Origin: Planctomycetota bacterium | GTDB lineage: Bacteria > Planctomycetota > Phycisphaerae > Phycisphaerales > UBA1924 | Assembly: GCA_023432465.1 (NCBI GenBank) | Contig: JAEYUO010000118.1 | Span: 1-30,765 of the forward strand | Length of the DNA: 30,765 nucleotides | Direction of reading: 5' to 3' | Shown: positions 8,373 through 15,499 of the stretch, piece by piece | Layout of the letters: each line of letters starts with the position of its first letter | Numbering within the stretch: the stretch's first letter is position 1 | Translations under genes and position numbers: made by a program | Notes under the pieces: generated by a model | The model's input: the letters and a program-made list of their open reading frames with translations, nothing else | The model's database searches: none | Told to the model about the DNA's origin: nothing

Positions 8373-8410
8373 AGACGCTCAATCACGAGAAGTCATAGGA
8401 TGTGTCTATG
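8373..8410. promoter_or_regulatory. Candidate OxyR binding site
   Basis: ATAG-N7-CTAT at 8395-8409, extended to CATAG-N7-CTATG at 8394-8410, is a perfect half of the four-part OxyR site known from enterobacteria (ATAG-N7-CTAT-N7-ATAG-N7-CTAT). The other half in register, 8373-8387, is degenerate (AGAC-N7-CACG) and touches the catalase -35 box at 8372, the position expected for activation. The perfect half covers the oxyR ATG (8408), which would suit autorepression. Confidence 0.5.
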
Positions 8411-9325
8411 GAACTGCACCAGCTCAGGTACTTTGTGGCGGCGGCGGAGACGTTGAGTGTGACGCGGGCGGCGGAGCGGTGCCGGGTGGCTCAGCCATCG
8501 CTGAGCCAGCAGATCGGGAGGCTGGAGCGGTCGCTGGGGACGAAGCTGTTTGACCGGCTGGGACGAGGCATTGCGCTCAACGATGCCGGGAAGGCCTTGC
8601 TGCCGCGGGCGCGGCGGATTCTGAGTGAGGTGCGTGACACGGAGGCGAATCTGCGGCGTGAGGCGGCGGAGGGGGCGGGGGGCGCGGCGACGCTGGCGGT
8701 GGGGGCGATCCCGACGATGGCTCCATATCTGCTGCCGGGGGCGATCAAGGCCTTGCGCGCGGAGTTTCCGGCGTGTGAGCCGTCGATCCGTGAGTCGTTC
8801 ACTGAGGAACTCATCGAGCTGCTGGTGGAGAATCAACTCGATTGCGCGATCATGAGCACGCCGGTGGATGATGATCGGCTGGATGTGCAGGTGCTTGGTC
8901 ATGAGGAGCTGGTCATCGCGATGCCCGCGGGCCACGCGTTTGCGAAGCATGAGCAAGTCGGATGGGGGGACCTTCGGGCGGAGCCGATCGTGACGCTCGA
9001 CGAGATGCACTGCCTCGGCAAGCAGATCCAGGGGTTCTGTTCCGTGCGTTCATCGGCATCGCGGGTTGTGTGCAGGACGACGCAGCTTGCGACGATCTTT
9101 GAGCTGGTTGCGCTGGGGATGGGTGTGTCGATCGTTCCGGAGATGGCCGCGGCGCACCACGGGGGACGGCGGTGGAGGTATGCTCGGCTTGCGCAGCACA
9201 AGCCGATCCGGCAGATCGCGATGGTGTGGCGGAGAGACCGGGAGCGGCCGCGGCTGTCGGTTCGGTTGGCCGCGATTGTGACCAGCGCGGCGGCATCGGG
9301 GGCGCAGCGGCTGGGCGCGGAGTGA
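8408..9325 (+). CDS. oxyR: OxyR-type peroxide-sensing LysR regulator
   Basis: LysR-family regulator of 305 residues, the usual OxyR length. The N-terminal helix-turn-helix spans about residues 1-60 (AAERCRVAQPSLSQQIGRLE). The redox pair is present as C202 and C211 in HCLGKQIQGFC, nine residues apart just as C199 and C208 in E. coli OxyR; this makes OxyR much more likely than a generic LysR protein. The start is ATG 8408, seven bases after AGGA (8397-8400); a GTG at 8402 is in frame but too close to that site. It is divergent from the catalase gene, its likely target, and converges on the peptidase gene with 13 bases between stops. A perfect OxyR-like half-site overlaps its own start codon. 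Confidence 0.92.
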   Translation: MELHQLRYFVAAAETLSVTRAAERCRVAQPSLSQQIGRLERSLGTKLFDRLGRGIALNDAGKALLPRARRILSEVRDTEANLRREAAEGAGGAATLAVGAIPTMAPYLLPGAIKALRAEFPACEPSIRESFTEELIELLVENQLDCAIMSTPVDDDRLDVQVLGHEELVIAMPAGHAFAKHEQVGWGDLRAEPIVTLDEMHCLGKQIQGFCSVRSSASRVVCRTTQLATIFELVALGMGVSIVPEMAAAHHGGRRWRYARLAQHKPIRQIAMVWRRDRERPRLSVRLAAIVTSAAASGAQRLGAE

Positions 9326-9338
9326 GGGAGGGGAAGAG

Positions 9339-10931
9339 CTATTCGCCGGGAGTTGGGGCGGGAGGCGGGGATGCGGTGGGGGAGGGGGCGATCGCCGCGG
9401 CGGAGGCTGGATCGAAGCTCCAGAGGGCGGGGAGGACGTGCATGGTGAGGCCATCGAAGGAGCAGGTCTGGCGCGCTGTGGGCGCGGCGGGGCCCGGGGT
9501 GAAGCGGTCGGACTTGATGAAGACCGGGGCGGACATGGCCGCGCCGAGCTTGCCGTGCGGGAAGTAGGACTGCACCGTTCCGTCATCGAGGAGCCGCAGG
9601 GCGGCGCCCATGTCCATGAACGTTCCCCAGCGGGCGTTGGTGGTGGCGAGCGCGAGGAGGACGCCGCCAGCGGCGTTCTGGGTGCGGTCCTTGATCGAGA
9701 AGACGCGTGTGGATGCGACCGCCCCGGGGATCTGGCCTGCCCCGGTGGCGAGCGCGAACGTGCCGTGGAACAGAGAGGCGGAGGGGAGCTCCGGGCTGAT
9801 GAAGAACTGGGCACGCTCGGCGTGCTGGGTCGCGTCGCCTCGGATGAACAGGGCGTCGGTGCGATCGGTCTCTTTGCGGTAAGGGGTCGGATCGAGCTTC
9901 CATTCGGCGGAATGCTCGATGTCCTTGGGCGACATGAGCGAGGCGGTCATTTGCCGGATGTTGATCTTCTCGCCCGCGACGATCTGGCGGACGGCGATGT
10001 CGGTCACCAGGGGCGGGGTGGGCCAGTTGCCCTGCGCGGGCTGGATGGTGAGACGGGAGCGGGGGGTGAGGTGCATGAAGCAGGCTGCGCCGGTGCCGAA
10101 GACCTCAGCGGTCCCGTCGGGGCCGATGCACAGAGCAGTGCGGGTGTCCATGCCGATGCCCAGGACATCGCGGCCGAGTTCGGTTCGCACGCGGGCGAGG
10201 AAGACGGCCAGGCGGGCGATGCGGGCACGTTCGGTGAAGTGGCTGTCGAAGAGGACGCCGGGGGTGAGTTCGAGAAAGCCGGTGGTGAAGGAGATCTGCT
10301 GCGCAAAGGGATCTCGGAGGGCGACGGAGGGTTCGCACGAGCCGCCCGCGGCGTCGTAGATGACCTCTCCGAGGACCGCGCAGCCCGCGCTGGTTCCGCC
10401 GATGACTCCGCCGCGAGCGAAGACGGCGCGGATTCCGGCTTCGACGGGCGTGCCCTTCCACATGTTGCAGTAGCGGGTCTGGGATCCGCCGCGCATCCAG
10501 ACAATGTGGGCTTCGCGGATGGTCTTGGCGACATCTTCGTCGTTGGCATTGGTGCTGTTGATGTAGAGGCGGCGAACCACCGTCGAGTCCATCGCCTTGA
10601 AGCGATCGGCGGTGGCATCCTCATCCTGCCCGAGGTGCTCATCGGTGGGGAGGTCGCGTTCATCGTCCACGCTTCCGAGGATGACGACGCGGACGGGGCC
10701 GCCATCGGCGGTGGCGAGGGGCCGGGCCTGGCGGAGCATCCACTCGAACGCTGGGGCGGCCCAGGAATCGCTGGAAAGTGAGCCGCCGCCCTCAGCGCAG
10801 ATGGACCCCTGCGCGAGCGCGGCGATGGGTGTCGTGAGGAGCGTGCAGGCCAGGAGAGCGACCGCCGGCAGAGTCAGGCGTGCGGGTCGCGCGGCGGGGA
10901 GAGGCAACGGGATTCTGAACAGAGTCTTCAT
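9339..10931 (-). CDS. Secreted cyanophycinase-like serine peptidase (family S51)
   Basis: A 530-residue exported protein. Residues 1-41 form a signal peptide (hydrophobic LPAVALLACTLLTTPIAALA, likely cleavage after ALA or ALAQ). The catalytic region resembles cyanophycinase: VVILGS (83-88), MRGGSQTRY (147-155), the nucleophile elbow GGTSAGCAVLGE with S181, the HFTERARIARL block with H231, and GIGMDTRTAL (258-267). Cyanophycinases hydrolyse beta-linked Asp-Arg dipeptides using Ser, His and Glu; the Glu that follows GIGxD in the family is Thr here, so the mechanism or substrate may differ. The C-terminal 230 residues are not recognised and end in a Pro/Ala-rich tail. The ATG 10931 is chosen because it begins the signal peptide; the open frame upstream of it has no signal. 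No strong ribosome binding site is visible. Confidence 0.82.
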   Translation of the reverse strand: MKTLFRIPLPLPAARPARLTLPAVALLACTLLTTPIAALAQGSICAEGGGSLSSDSWAAPAFEWMLRQARPLATADGGPVRVVILGSVDDERDLPTDEHLGQDEDATADRFKAMDSTVVRRLYINSTNANDEDVAKTIREAHIVWMRGGSQTRYCNMWKGTPVEAGIRAVFARGGVIGGTSAGCAVLGEVIYDAAGGSCEPSVALRDPFAQQISFTTGFLELTPGVLFDSHFTERARIARLAVFLARVRTELGRDVLGIGMDTRTALCIGPDGTAEVFGTGAACFMHLTPRSRLTIQPAQGNWPTPPLVTDIAVRQIVAGEKINIRQMTASLMSPKDIEHSAEWKLDPTPYRKETDRTDALFIRGDATQHAERAQFFISPELPSASLFHGTFALATGAGQIPGAVASTRVFSIKDRTQNAAGGVLLALATTNARWGTFMDMGAALRLLDDGTVQSYFPHGKLGAAMSAPVFIKSDRFTPGPAAPTARQTCSFDGLTMHVLPALWSFDPASAAAIAPSPTASPPPAPTPGE

Positions 10932-11330
10932 GGAGAGACTGTACCGGGCGACAGGCTGTCGGGCCGCACGTGATCGGACGGTGCGGGACGCTTCGGAGGG
11001 AGGTGATGCTTCGGCTTCGGCACATTGACGCGAGGGAGCACAGCGAGGGGAAGCGTCGGGCGGTCGATGGACGGCCGTGCGTCGAACCGCTCGTGCAGAG
11101 CCGGCGGTGGAGGAGGGCATGCGGGGCGCGTGGGCGAGAGGGACGTGAAACCTGCGGCGGTAGGGGGCGCGGGCCGGTGGTGCATGGCCACCACGGCGTG
11201 GGGCGGGGATTGAACAGGGTTCGGCTGCACGCGGGCGAGGTTGGCTGCCGGCCGACCAAAGGTGGCGGTGCTCGTTCAGCGTGCGTGCGCCCGGGGGCTG
11301 TGCCAAGCGCATCTGGAGCGATCGGCGGTC
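10932..11330. other. Intergenic region without a recognised gene
   Basis: About 400 bases lie between the divergent peptidase gene and the sigma-54 promoter. Open frames exist on both strands, but they are Arg/Gly/Pro-rich in every frame, as expected of random high-GC sequence, and match nothing. The stretch must contain the peptidase promoter and could contain upstream activator sites for sigma-54 transcription; I could not pinpoint either. Confidence 0.5.
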
Positions 11331-11346
11331 TGGCATAGGGGTTGCA
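11331..11346 (+). promoter_or_regulatory. Sigma-54 (RpoN) -24/-12 promoter
   Basis: TGGCATAGGGGTTGCA fits the sigma-54 consensus TGGCAY-R-N4-TTGCW at every fixed position. Transcription would start near 11357, giving a leader of about 80 bases before the small secreted protein at 11439. Such promoters need an enhancer-binding ATPase, which is not in this window. Confidence 0.65.
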
Positions 11347-11438
11347 ATAGCCAGATCGTTCGAACGGAACATGGCCGCGGGCGTCTGCAGCGATCGGGGC
11401 CAGGAACACACACACCACGTATCTGAAAGGGAGAATCG

Positions 11439-11864
11439 ATGCTTCGCAAACTTGCTTTGGCGCTCTTGGCGCTTGTCACGGTGGTCACGATTTCGGTTCC
11501 GCAGGAGGCGATGGCCGGCGGAGGCGGCGAGTACCGGGTTCGCGCTCGTATGCGGACAGGCACCGCGTTCGAGGGCAAGTCGGATTATCGCGAGCGTCTC
11601 CGCGGCACGACGCTTGTGCAGACGTTCAATGTGGAAGTCAACGGCGCTCAGCCGGGCGAGATGTTCGAGATTCACATCAACGGCGTGCTGTTCGGCACGA
11701 TGATCACGAACGACCTGGGCTCCGCGGAGCTCGAGTTCCGTACGGCCACCGTCGATGACAACCCGCACGACGAGGAGCCCCCGCTCCCGACCGACTTCCC
11801 GCGCATCAACGACGGCGATGTCATCACCGTCGGCGCCTTGAGCGGCACCTACCGGCTCCGGTGA
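11439..11864 (+). CDS. Small secreted protein of unknown function
   Basis: A 141-residue protein. Residues 1-26 are a clear signal peptide (MLRKLALALLALVTVVTI, cleavage near EAMA-GGGG). The mature part is rich in beta-prone stretches: a basic region (YRVRARMRTGTAF), then TLVQTFNVEVNGAQPGEMFEIHINGVLFGTMITNDLGSAELEF in outline, an acidic loop (DDNPHDEEPP), and a final INDGDVITVGALSGTYRL. This looks like a single small beta-sandwich, but I do not recognise a family. AAAGGGAGA (11426-11434) precedes the ATG. It stands downstream of a perfect sigma-54 promoter match and upstream of a dockerin-tailed secreted protein on the same strand, separated by 156 bases with two strong stem-loops. It has no cysteine and no anchor. 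Confidence 0.8.
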   Translation: MLRKLALALLALVTVVTISVPQEAMAGGGGEYRVRARMRTGTAFEGKSDYRERLRGTTLVQTFNVEVNGAQPGEMFEIHINGVLFGTMITNDLGSAELEFRTATVDDNPHDEEPPLPTDFPRINDGDVITVGALSGTYRLR

Positions 11865-11926
11865 GATCCGGGCCTCATGCCTCTTCGCATCCGCAGCGAC
11901 CCACGCGCTGCGCGACGCACCAAACC

Positions 11927-11988
11927 CCCGTGGCGCGAAAGCGTCACGGGCGGGATTGCACCGGGGCCGCGGGAACGCCGCCGCGGCC
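11927..11988 (+). other. Two adjacent stem-loops between secreted-protein genes
   Basis: First stem: CCCGTGGCGC (11927-11936) with GCGTCACGGG (11941-11950), ten pairs with one G-U, closed by a GAAA tetraloop. Second stem: GGCCGCGG (11965-11972) with CCGCGGCC (11981-11988), eight perfect pairs, eight-base loop. Neither is followed by a T run. They could attenuate transcription or protect mRNA ends between the two genes. Confidence 0.5.
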
Positions 11989-12020
11989 GGCACAACGCTC
12001 ATTCAAAAGGAGGCCTGATC

Positions 12021-12851
12021 ATGTCCTGCATCGCCCGCGCGGCCGCGCTTGCCGCATCCGGAGTGTTCTCGGTGTTCGCGATCGCTCAGCCCACTATCCC
12101 GAACGAGTTTGAGACACCGGGTGTCGCGCTGCAGCCCCTGTTCTCGTACTTCGGAGGCGTGAACGGGTTTGGGGTTGAACCCTCGACACAGCTCGTGCAC
12201 TCCGGCAACAGCCTTCGGGTGTGGGGGAACTTCCGATCCGACTTCTTCACCTCCGCGGGCTTTGCGGTCGGAACGCTGGGCATCACGGGTTCACTGCTTG
12301 CCCGGCCGGCCGGCGCGAACACGGTGAGCGTCAGCATCGATGCGCCGCAGACGACTGGGACGCTGGGGGTGTATCTGACTTTCCGCGAGGATGATGACGG
12401 CGATAACGCGATTGATGTCAATGGGGATGACGACTCGTGGGAGGCGGGCCCGTTCTTCCTTGTGCCGGGTCGGCAGGTGATCAACGTGCCGCTGGCATCG
12501 CTTGAAGATTCCAACCCCGGGATCGGTAATGACGTCAACAACCTGATGACTGCGGTGCGGATCGGGTATTTCCTGACGTTTGAGACGCGCAATGCGTGGC
12601 CGGGCGGGCGCATCGTCACGCCCGTATCCGTGCATGTCGATCATCTGGGCTTCTACGTGGGCGAGCAGTCGCTGCCGACGGGGGGCTGCGAAGTGGACCT
12701 TGATGGCTCGGGCGCGGCGGATGTGCCGGACATCTTCGCGTTTCTGTCGCTGTGGTTTGCGGGAGATGCCGCGGCGGACTTTGATGTGTCCAACGGCGTT
12801 GGCGTGCCGGACATCTTCGCGTTTCTCGCGGGGTGGTTCTCGGGGTGCTGA
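12021..12851 (+). CDS. Secreted protein with GC-type dockerin-like C-terminus
   Basis: A 276-residue exported protein. ATG 12021 lies seven bases after AAAAGGAGG (12005-12013) and begins a signal peptide (IARAAALAASGVFSVFAIAQ); the open frame further upstream is not a gene start. The middle 190 residues look like a beta-sandwich of carbohydrate-binding type (LRVWGNFRSDFF, LGVYLTFREDDDGDNAIDVNGDD, WPGGRIVTPVSVHVDHLGFYVG), with no catalytic motif recognised. The C-terminal 50 residues carry two similar units, CEVDLDGSGAADVPDIFAFL and FDVSNGVGVPDIFAFLAGWF, then end exactly at Gly-Cys. This is the GC-type dockerin-like tail common in exported proteins of planctomycetes. Its binding partner is unknown. 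The central domain's ligand cannot be read from sequence. Confidence 0.85.
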   Translation: MSCIARAAALAASGVFSVFAIAQPTIPNEFETPGVALQPLFSYFGGVNGFGVEPSTQLVHSGNSLRVWGNFRSDFFTSAGFAVGTLGITGSLLARPAGANTVSVSIDAPQTTGTLGVYLTFREDDDGDNAIDVNGDDDSWEAGPFFLVPGRQVINVPLASLEDSNPGIGNDVNNLMTAVRIGYFLTFETRNAWPGGRIVTPVSVHVDHLGFYVGEQSLPTGGCEVDLDGSGAADVPDIFAFLSLWFAGDAAADFDVSNGVGVPDIFAFLAGWFSGC

Positions 12852-12879
12852 GTGATCTTCCCATTGACGTGGAACCCGC

Positions 12880-12907
12880 TTGCGTTTCGGGAACCGCGTG
12901 GTATGGT
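12880..12907 (+). promoter_or_regulatory. Promoter-like sequence before the long hairpin
   Basis: TTGCGT (12880-12885), a 16-base spacer, then TATGGT (12902-12907) preceded by TGG, an extended -10 form. The -10 hexamer is identical to that of the catalase promoter. Predicted start is near 12914, two bases before the long inverted repeat. No protein-coding gene follows on this strand, so a non-coding transcript is the natural product if the promoter is real. Confidence 0.4.
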
Positions 12908-12915
12908 GGACCCAG

Positions 12916-13048
12916 AACACACGCGCACCGCGAAGGTCGCGCACGAATCGGATCGGGAACCGACGCATCCATCGTGATGCGCACCCGGGGCATTCACAAA
13001 GCCTGCATCCGAAGCTCGTGCGCGAAGACTTCGCGGTGCGTTTGTGTT
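12916..13048 (+). ncRNA. Long near-perfect hairpin, candidate structured RNA
   Basis: Four blocks pair in order: AACACA with TGTGTT (12916-12921/13043-13048), CGCACCGCGAAG with CTTCGCGGTGCG (12924-12935/13029-13040), TCGCGCACGA with TCGTGCGCGA (12937-12946/13016-13025), and TCGGAT with ATCCGA (12948-12953/13007-13012). That is 34 perfect pairs broken only by small internal loops. The 53-base head contains a further stem, GCATC with GATGC (12965-12969/12976-12980). The element fills the 250-base gap between the dockerin-tailed gene and prmC, which are convergent. It could be a small RNA transcribed from the promoter at 12880, a double terminator, or a palindromic mobile remnant; no target-site duplication is evident. 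Confidence 0.4.
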
Positions 13049-13052
13049 TGTG

Positions 13053-13073
13053 CGCCGCGTGGCCTTCGCGGCG
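13053..13073 (-). terminator. Stem-loop after prmC, weak terminator candidate
   Basis: CGCCGCG (13053-13059) pairs perfectly with CGCGGCG (13067-13073) around a seven-base loop, about 30 bases beyond the prmC stop. No T run follows on the minus strand, so any termination would have to be Rho-assisted or depend on the larger hairpin next to it. Confidence 0.35.
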
Positions 13074-13101
13074 TGGGTGGGCGATTGGCGGAGATTCGCG
13101 G

Positions 13102-14043
13102 CTACTTCTTGCGGCTCGCCACCAGCACACGCGGCAGACCTTCGAAATCGGTCAGGATGCGCACGTGCTCGAGCGCCGGCTGGGAGCGAGCAAGCTCGGC
13201 GGCCTGCTCGGCGGTGCACGAGGCGAGTTCGATCATCACGACCCCGCCGGGGCGGAGATACTCGGCGGCGTGCTGGATGAGGGGCCGCACGAACATCAGG
13301 CCGTCCGCGCCGCCGCGGAGAGCGGAGTGAGGTTCGAAGTCCCTGACGTTTGGGGGAACGGCGTCCCACTCGTGGTCGGGGATGTACGGGGGATTGGCCA
13401 GGAGGTAGTGCAGGTCCCGGCCTACGCCGCCGACGGCTTCGGTCAGCGGGGAGAGCAGATCGCCGTTGAGGAGTTCGAGGCGGTCGCTGACACCATGCCG
13501 CTCGGCGTTCTTTGCGGCGATGGCGAGTGCATCGGCGGAGATGTCGGTCGCGACGGCGGTGGCTTTGGTCAGGTGCTTGAGCAGGGCAACGGCGATGCAC
13601 CCCGAGCCGGTGCAGACATCGGCGAAGCGCACACCCTCGCCCGTCTTGCCGCCGAAGCCGGGTTCGGCGCGGGCGTGGAGGAGCACGTTCTCGACGAGTG
13701 TCTCGGTTGAGGGACGGGGCACGAGGACCGCGGGCGAAACGTGGAAGGCCATGCCGAAGAACCACTTCTCGCCGACGAGGTAGTCGATGGGTTCCTGCTT
13801 GAGGGCGCGGCCCACGAGGTCGCGGAGGGTGTCGCGCTCCAGGGGCGTGGCGGGCCGGTCGGCATCCATGTAGAGCTTGAGCCGATCGCAGCCGATGACG
13901 TGGGTGAGGATGAGTTCGGCCGAGAGGCGGGGCGAGTCGAGGCCCTTCTTCGTGAACGCCTCCGTCATCCAGTTGAGGAGGCGGCGGGTGGTCCAGGCGT
14001 CGGTTGTCGCGGCGGGGTGTGACACGCGGGGAGTGTATCGCAT
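13102..14043 (-). CDS. prmC: Peptide chain release factor glutamine methyltransferase
   Basis: Methylates the glutamine of the GGQ motif in release factors 1 and 2, using S-adenosylmethionine. The 313-residue product has the PrmC layout: an N-terminal helical domain to about residue 95, the linker VLVPRPSTETLVE (107-119) where most relatives read PRPxTE, the SAM-binding ADVCTGSGCIAVALL (141-155), and the substrate-binding NPPY at 217-220. ATG 14043 is preferred because it follows the stop of the upstream cysteine-rich gene by 14 bases; an ATG at 14067 would overlap it, and a GTG at 14025 lacks a ribosome site. Sharing a transcript with a secreted cysteine-rich protein seems functionally unrelated and may be simple proximity. 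Confidence 0.93.
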   Translation of the reverse strand: MRYTPRVSHPAATTDAWTTRRLLNWMTEAFTKKGLDSPRLSAELILTHVIGCDRLKLYMDADRPATPLERDTLRDLVGRALKQEPIDYLVGEKWFFGMAFHVSPAVLVPRPSTETLVENVLLHARAEPGFGGKTGEGVRFADVCTGSGCIAVALLKHLTKATAVATDISADALAIAAKNAERHGVSDRLELLNGDLLSPLTEAVGGVGRDLHYLLANPPYIPDHEWDAVPPNVRDFEPHSALRGGADGLMFVRPLIQHAAEYLRPGGVVMIELASCTAEQAAELARSQPALEHVRILTDFEGLPRVLVASRKK

Positions 14044-14057
14044 TTCCCTCGCCGGCC

Positions 14058-15299
14058 CTACGGGCACCCCTGCGGATAGCAGGAGTAGAACGCCGCCCAG
14101 TCGTCGAGGTCTGTGTCGCCATCCTGATCGAAGTCGGAGTTGCCCGCGGCGAAGAGGAGGAGGAACGCGGCTTCATCCGCGGCATTTACCACGCCATCGC
14201 CGTTGATATCGCACGGGCAGGGGGGTGGGCACGCGGCGGCGGAGCAGGGAATGCCCAGCCCACTGAACGTGCCGCCCAGAATGGTGCAGACTACCGGGTC
14301 GATCTCGACGCAGGTATATGCCCCGGTGGACGAGCGGACGCAACAGGCACCGAGAGCGGAGGAGATGCAGGTGACGGACTGGCAGGTGGTTGCGTCGCCG
14401 CGATAGATCCCGCCGCGATTGCGGCAGCTGGCTTCGTCAAGAATCACGCATGGCACGGATTGCCCGTTTCCGCGAGCGATGCAGCATGCGCCGGTCGGCG
14501 CTCCGGGGCAGGAGGTCGTGGCGCAGTCTGAGCCGTTGCCGCGATAGTTGCCGCCGAGGAGACGGCAGTCATGCGCGGTGAGGATGCTGCAACTGCCGCC
14601 GCGGCAGCATGCGCCGGTGGGGGGAGGGACGGGCGGGCAGTTGGCAGCGCGGCAGGTGGTGTTGTCTCCCTGATAGATGCCGCCCTGATTGGCGCAGGTG
14701 ACTGCATCGGTCAGGATGCAGTTGATCGGCGAGCCCGATGGGCCGCCCTGGCCGGGGTGAATCTGAACGCAGCACGCGCCGCGGGGCGCGCCGGGGCAGG
14801 GGGTTGTGGTGCAGGCGGTGTTGTCGCCGCGGTAGTTGCCGCCCTGCGTGCGGCAGTCGCGAGAGGTGAGCTGGGTGCAGCCGGACGGGCCGAAGCAGCA
14901 CGCGCCGGTGGGCGTGGGCGGGAGGGGGCAGCCCGGCGGGGCGCAGGTTGTACCGTTGCCCTGAAAGACGCCGCCGCGATTGGTGCACTGGACCTGGTTG
15001 ATGATCGTGCAGATGGGCGGCGGGCCTATCCCTCCGCCCCCGGCATGGCCACCGCTCTGCGCGATGCAGCAGGCGCCTGTCGGCGCGCCGGCGCACACGT
15101 TGCCGGCGTTGCAGCGGGAGAACTCGCCACCGAACAGGCCGCCGAGGGTGGTGCAGTCCGCACGGGTGACCTCGATGCAGACCAGGCCGGCGGAGGGAGT
15201 GGAGATGCAGCATGCCCCGGGCCGCGGCTGGCCTTGGGCATGGGCGAACGCGGCGAAGAGGAGCAAGGCGGCGGCCGCGAGAAGCGGGACGGGGCGCAT
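14058..15299 (-). CDS. Secreted cysteine-rich seven-repeat protein with dockerin-like tail
   Basis: A 413-residue exported protein. The signal peptide is residues 1-22 (LLAAAALLLFAAFAHAQ). Then come seven repeats of roughly 40-50 residues, each beginning GACC and following the pattern GACC...C...C...GG-Y/F-xG...C...C, so six cysteines per repeat, probably forming three disulfides each. Repeats are joined by Pro-rich linkers (CPGAPTGACC, CPPVPPPTGACC). The last 50 residues hold two EF-hand-like calcium loops, DINGDGVVNAADEAAF and DFDQDGDTDLDDWAAF, an arrangement like dockerin type I, ending near a Cys-Pro. GGGAGG (15307-15312, minus strand) precedes the ATG. Function unknown: surface adhesion, a matrix component or a binding scaffold are possible. 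Its need for disulfides fits export. prmC follows 14 bases after its stop. Confidence 0.85.
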   Translation of the reverse strand: MRPVPLLAAAALLLFAAFAHAQGQPRPGACCISTPSAGLVCIEVTRADCTTLGGLFGGEFSRCNAGNVCAGAPTGACCIAQSGGHAGGGGIGPPPICTIINQVQCTNRGGVFQGNGTTCAPPGCPLPPTPTGACCFGPSGCTQLTSRDCRTQGGNYRGDNTACTTTPCPGAPRGACCVQIHPGQGGPSGSPINCILTDAVTCANQGGIYQGDNTTCRAANCPPVPPPTGACCRGGSCSILTAHDCRLLGGNYRGNGSDCATTSCPGAPTGACCIARGNGQSVPCVILDEASCRNRGGIYRGDATTCQSVTCISSALGACCVRSSTGAYTCVEIDPVVCTILGGTFSGLGIPCSAAACPPPCPCDINGDGVVNAADEAAFLLLFAAGNSDFDQDGDTDLDDWAAFYSCYPQGCP

Positions 15300-15499
15300 G
15301 GAGAAACCTCCCAGAGGAGCGAGCTTGGGCCACAGAAGCGGGTTTGGGCCAGCGAAGCGTGCCCGGGCTCAAGTGTCCCACATGGGGGGAGGTGGTGCAA
15401 GGGCGATGCGAGCGCAATTCGAGCGAGGACGCTGATATGGGTCGTCGCCGAAGCGGTGACGCACCCTTCTGACACCACTCAGGATGTGGCGGAAAAGCC

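Noticed and set aside
6775..8553. Long plus-strand open frame across the catalase gene
   Set aside because: It is antisense to a clear catalase and is Val/Gly/Glu/Leu-rich, the typical mirror of a GC-rich gene; no motif matches.
10970..11338. Plus-strand frame of about 120 residues in the gap before the sigma-54 promoter
   Set aside because: Arg/Gly-rich composition with no motif; similar frames occur on the other strand of the same stretch.
10932..12002. Minus-strand extension of the peptidase frame upstream of ATG 10931
   Set aside because: The extension runs antisense to the small secreted protein, is Arg/Pro/Ala-rich and would bury the signal peptide.
14058..15299. Tandem repeat of the cysteine-rich gene as a CRISPR-like array
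   Set aside because: The periodicity is at protein level with variable unit length and diverged DNA; there are no constant repeats or unique spacers. No CRISPR array is seen anywhere in the window.
15300..15499. Promoter TTGCAC-N17-GACACT for the cysteine-rich gene
   Set aside because: The -10 hexamer matches only three of six consensus positions; too weak to list as a feature.
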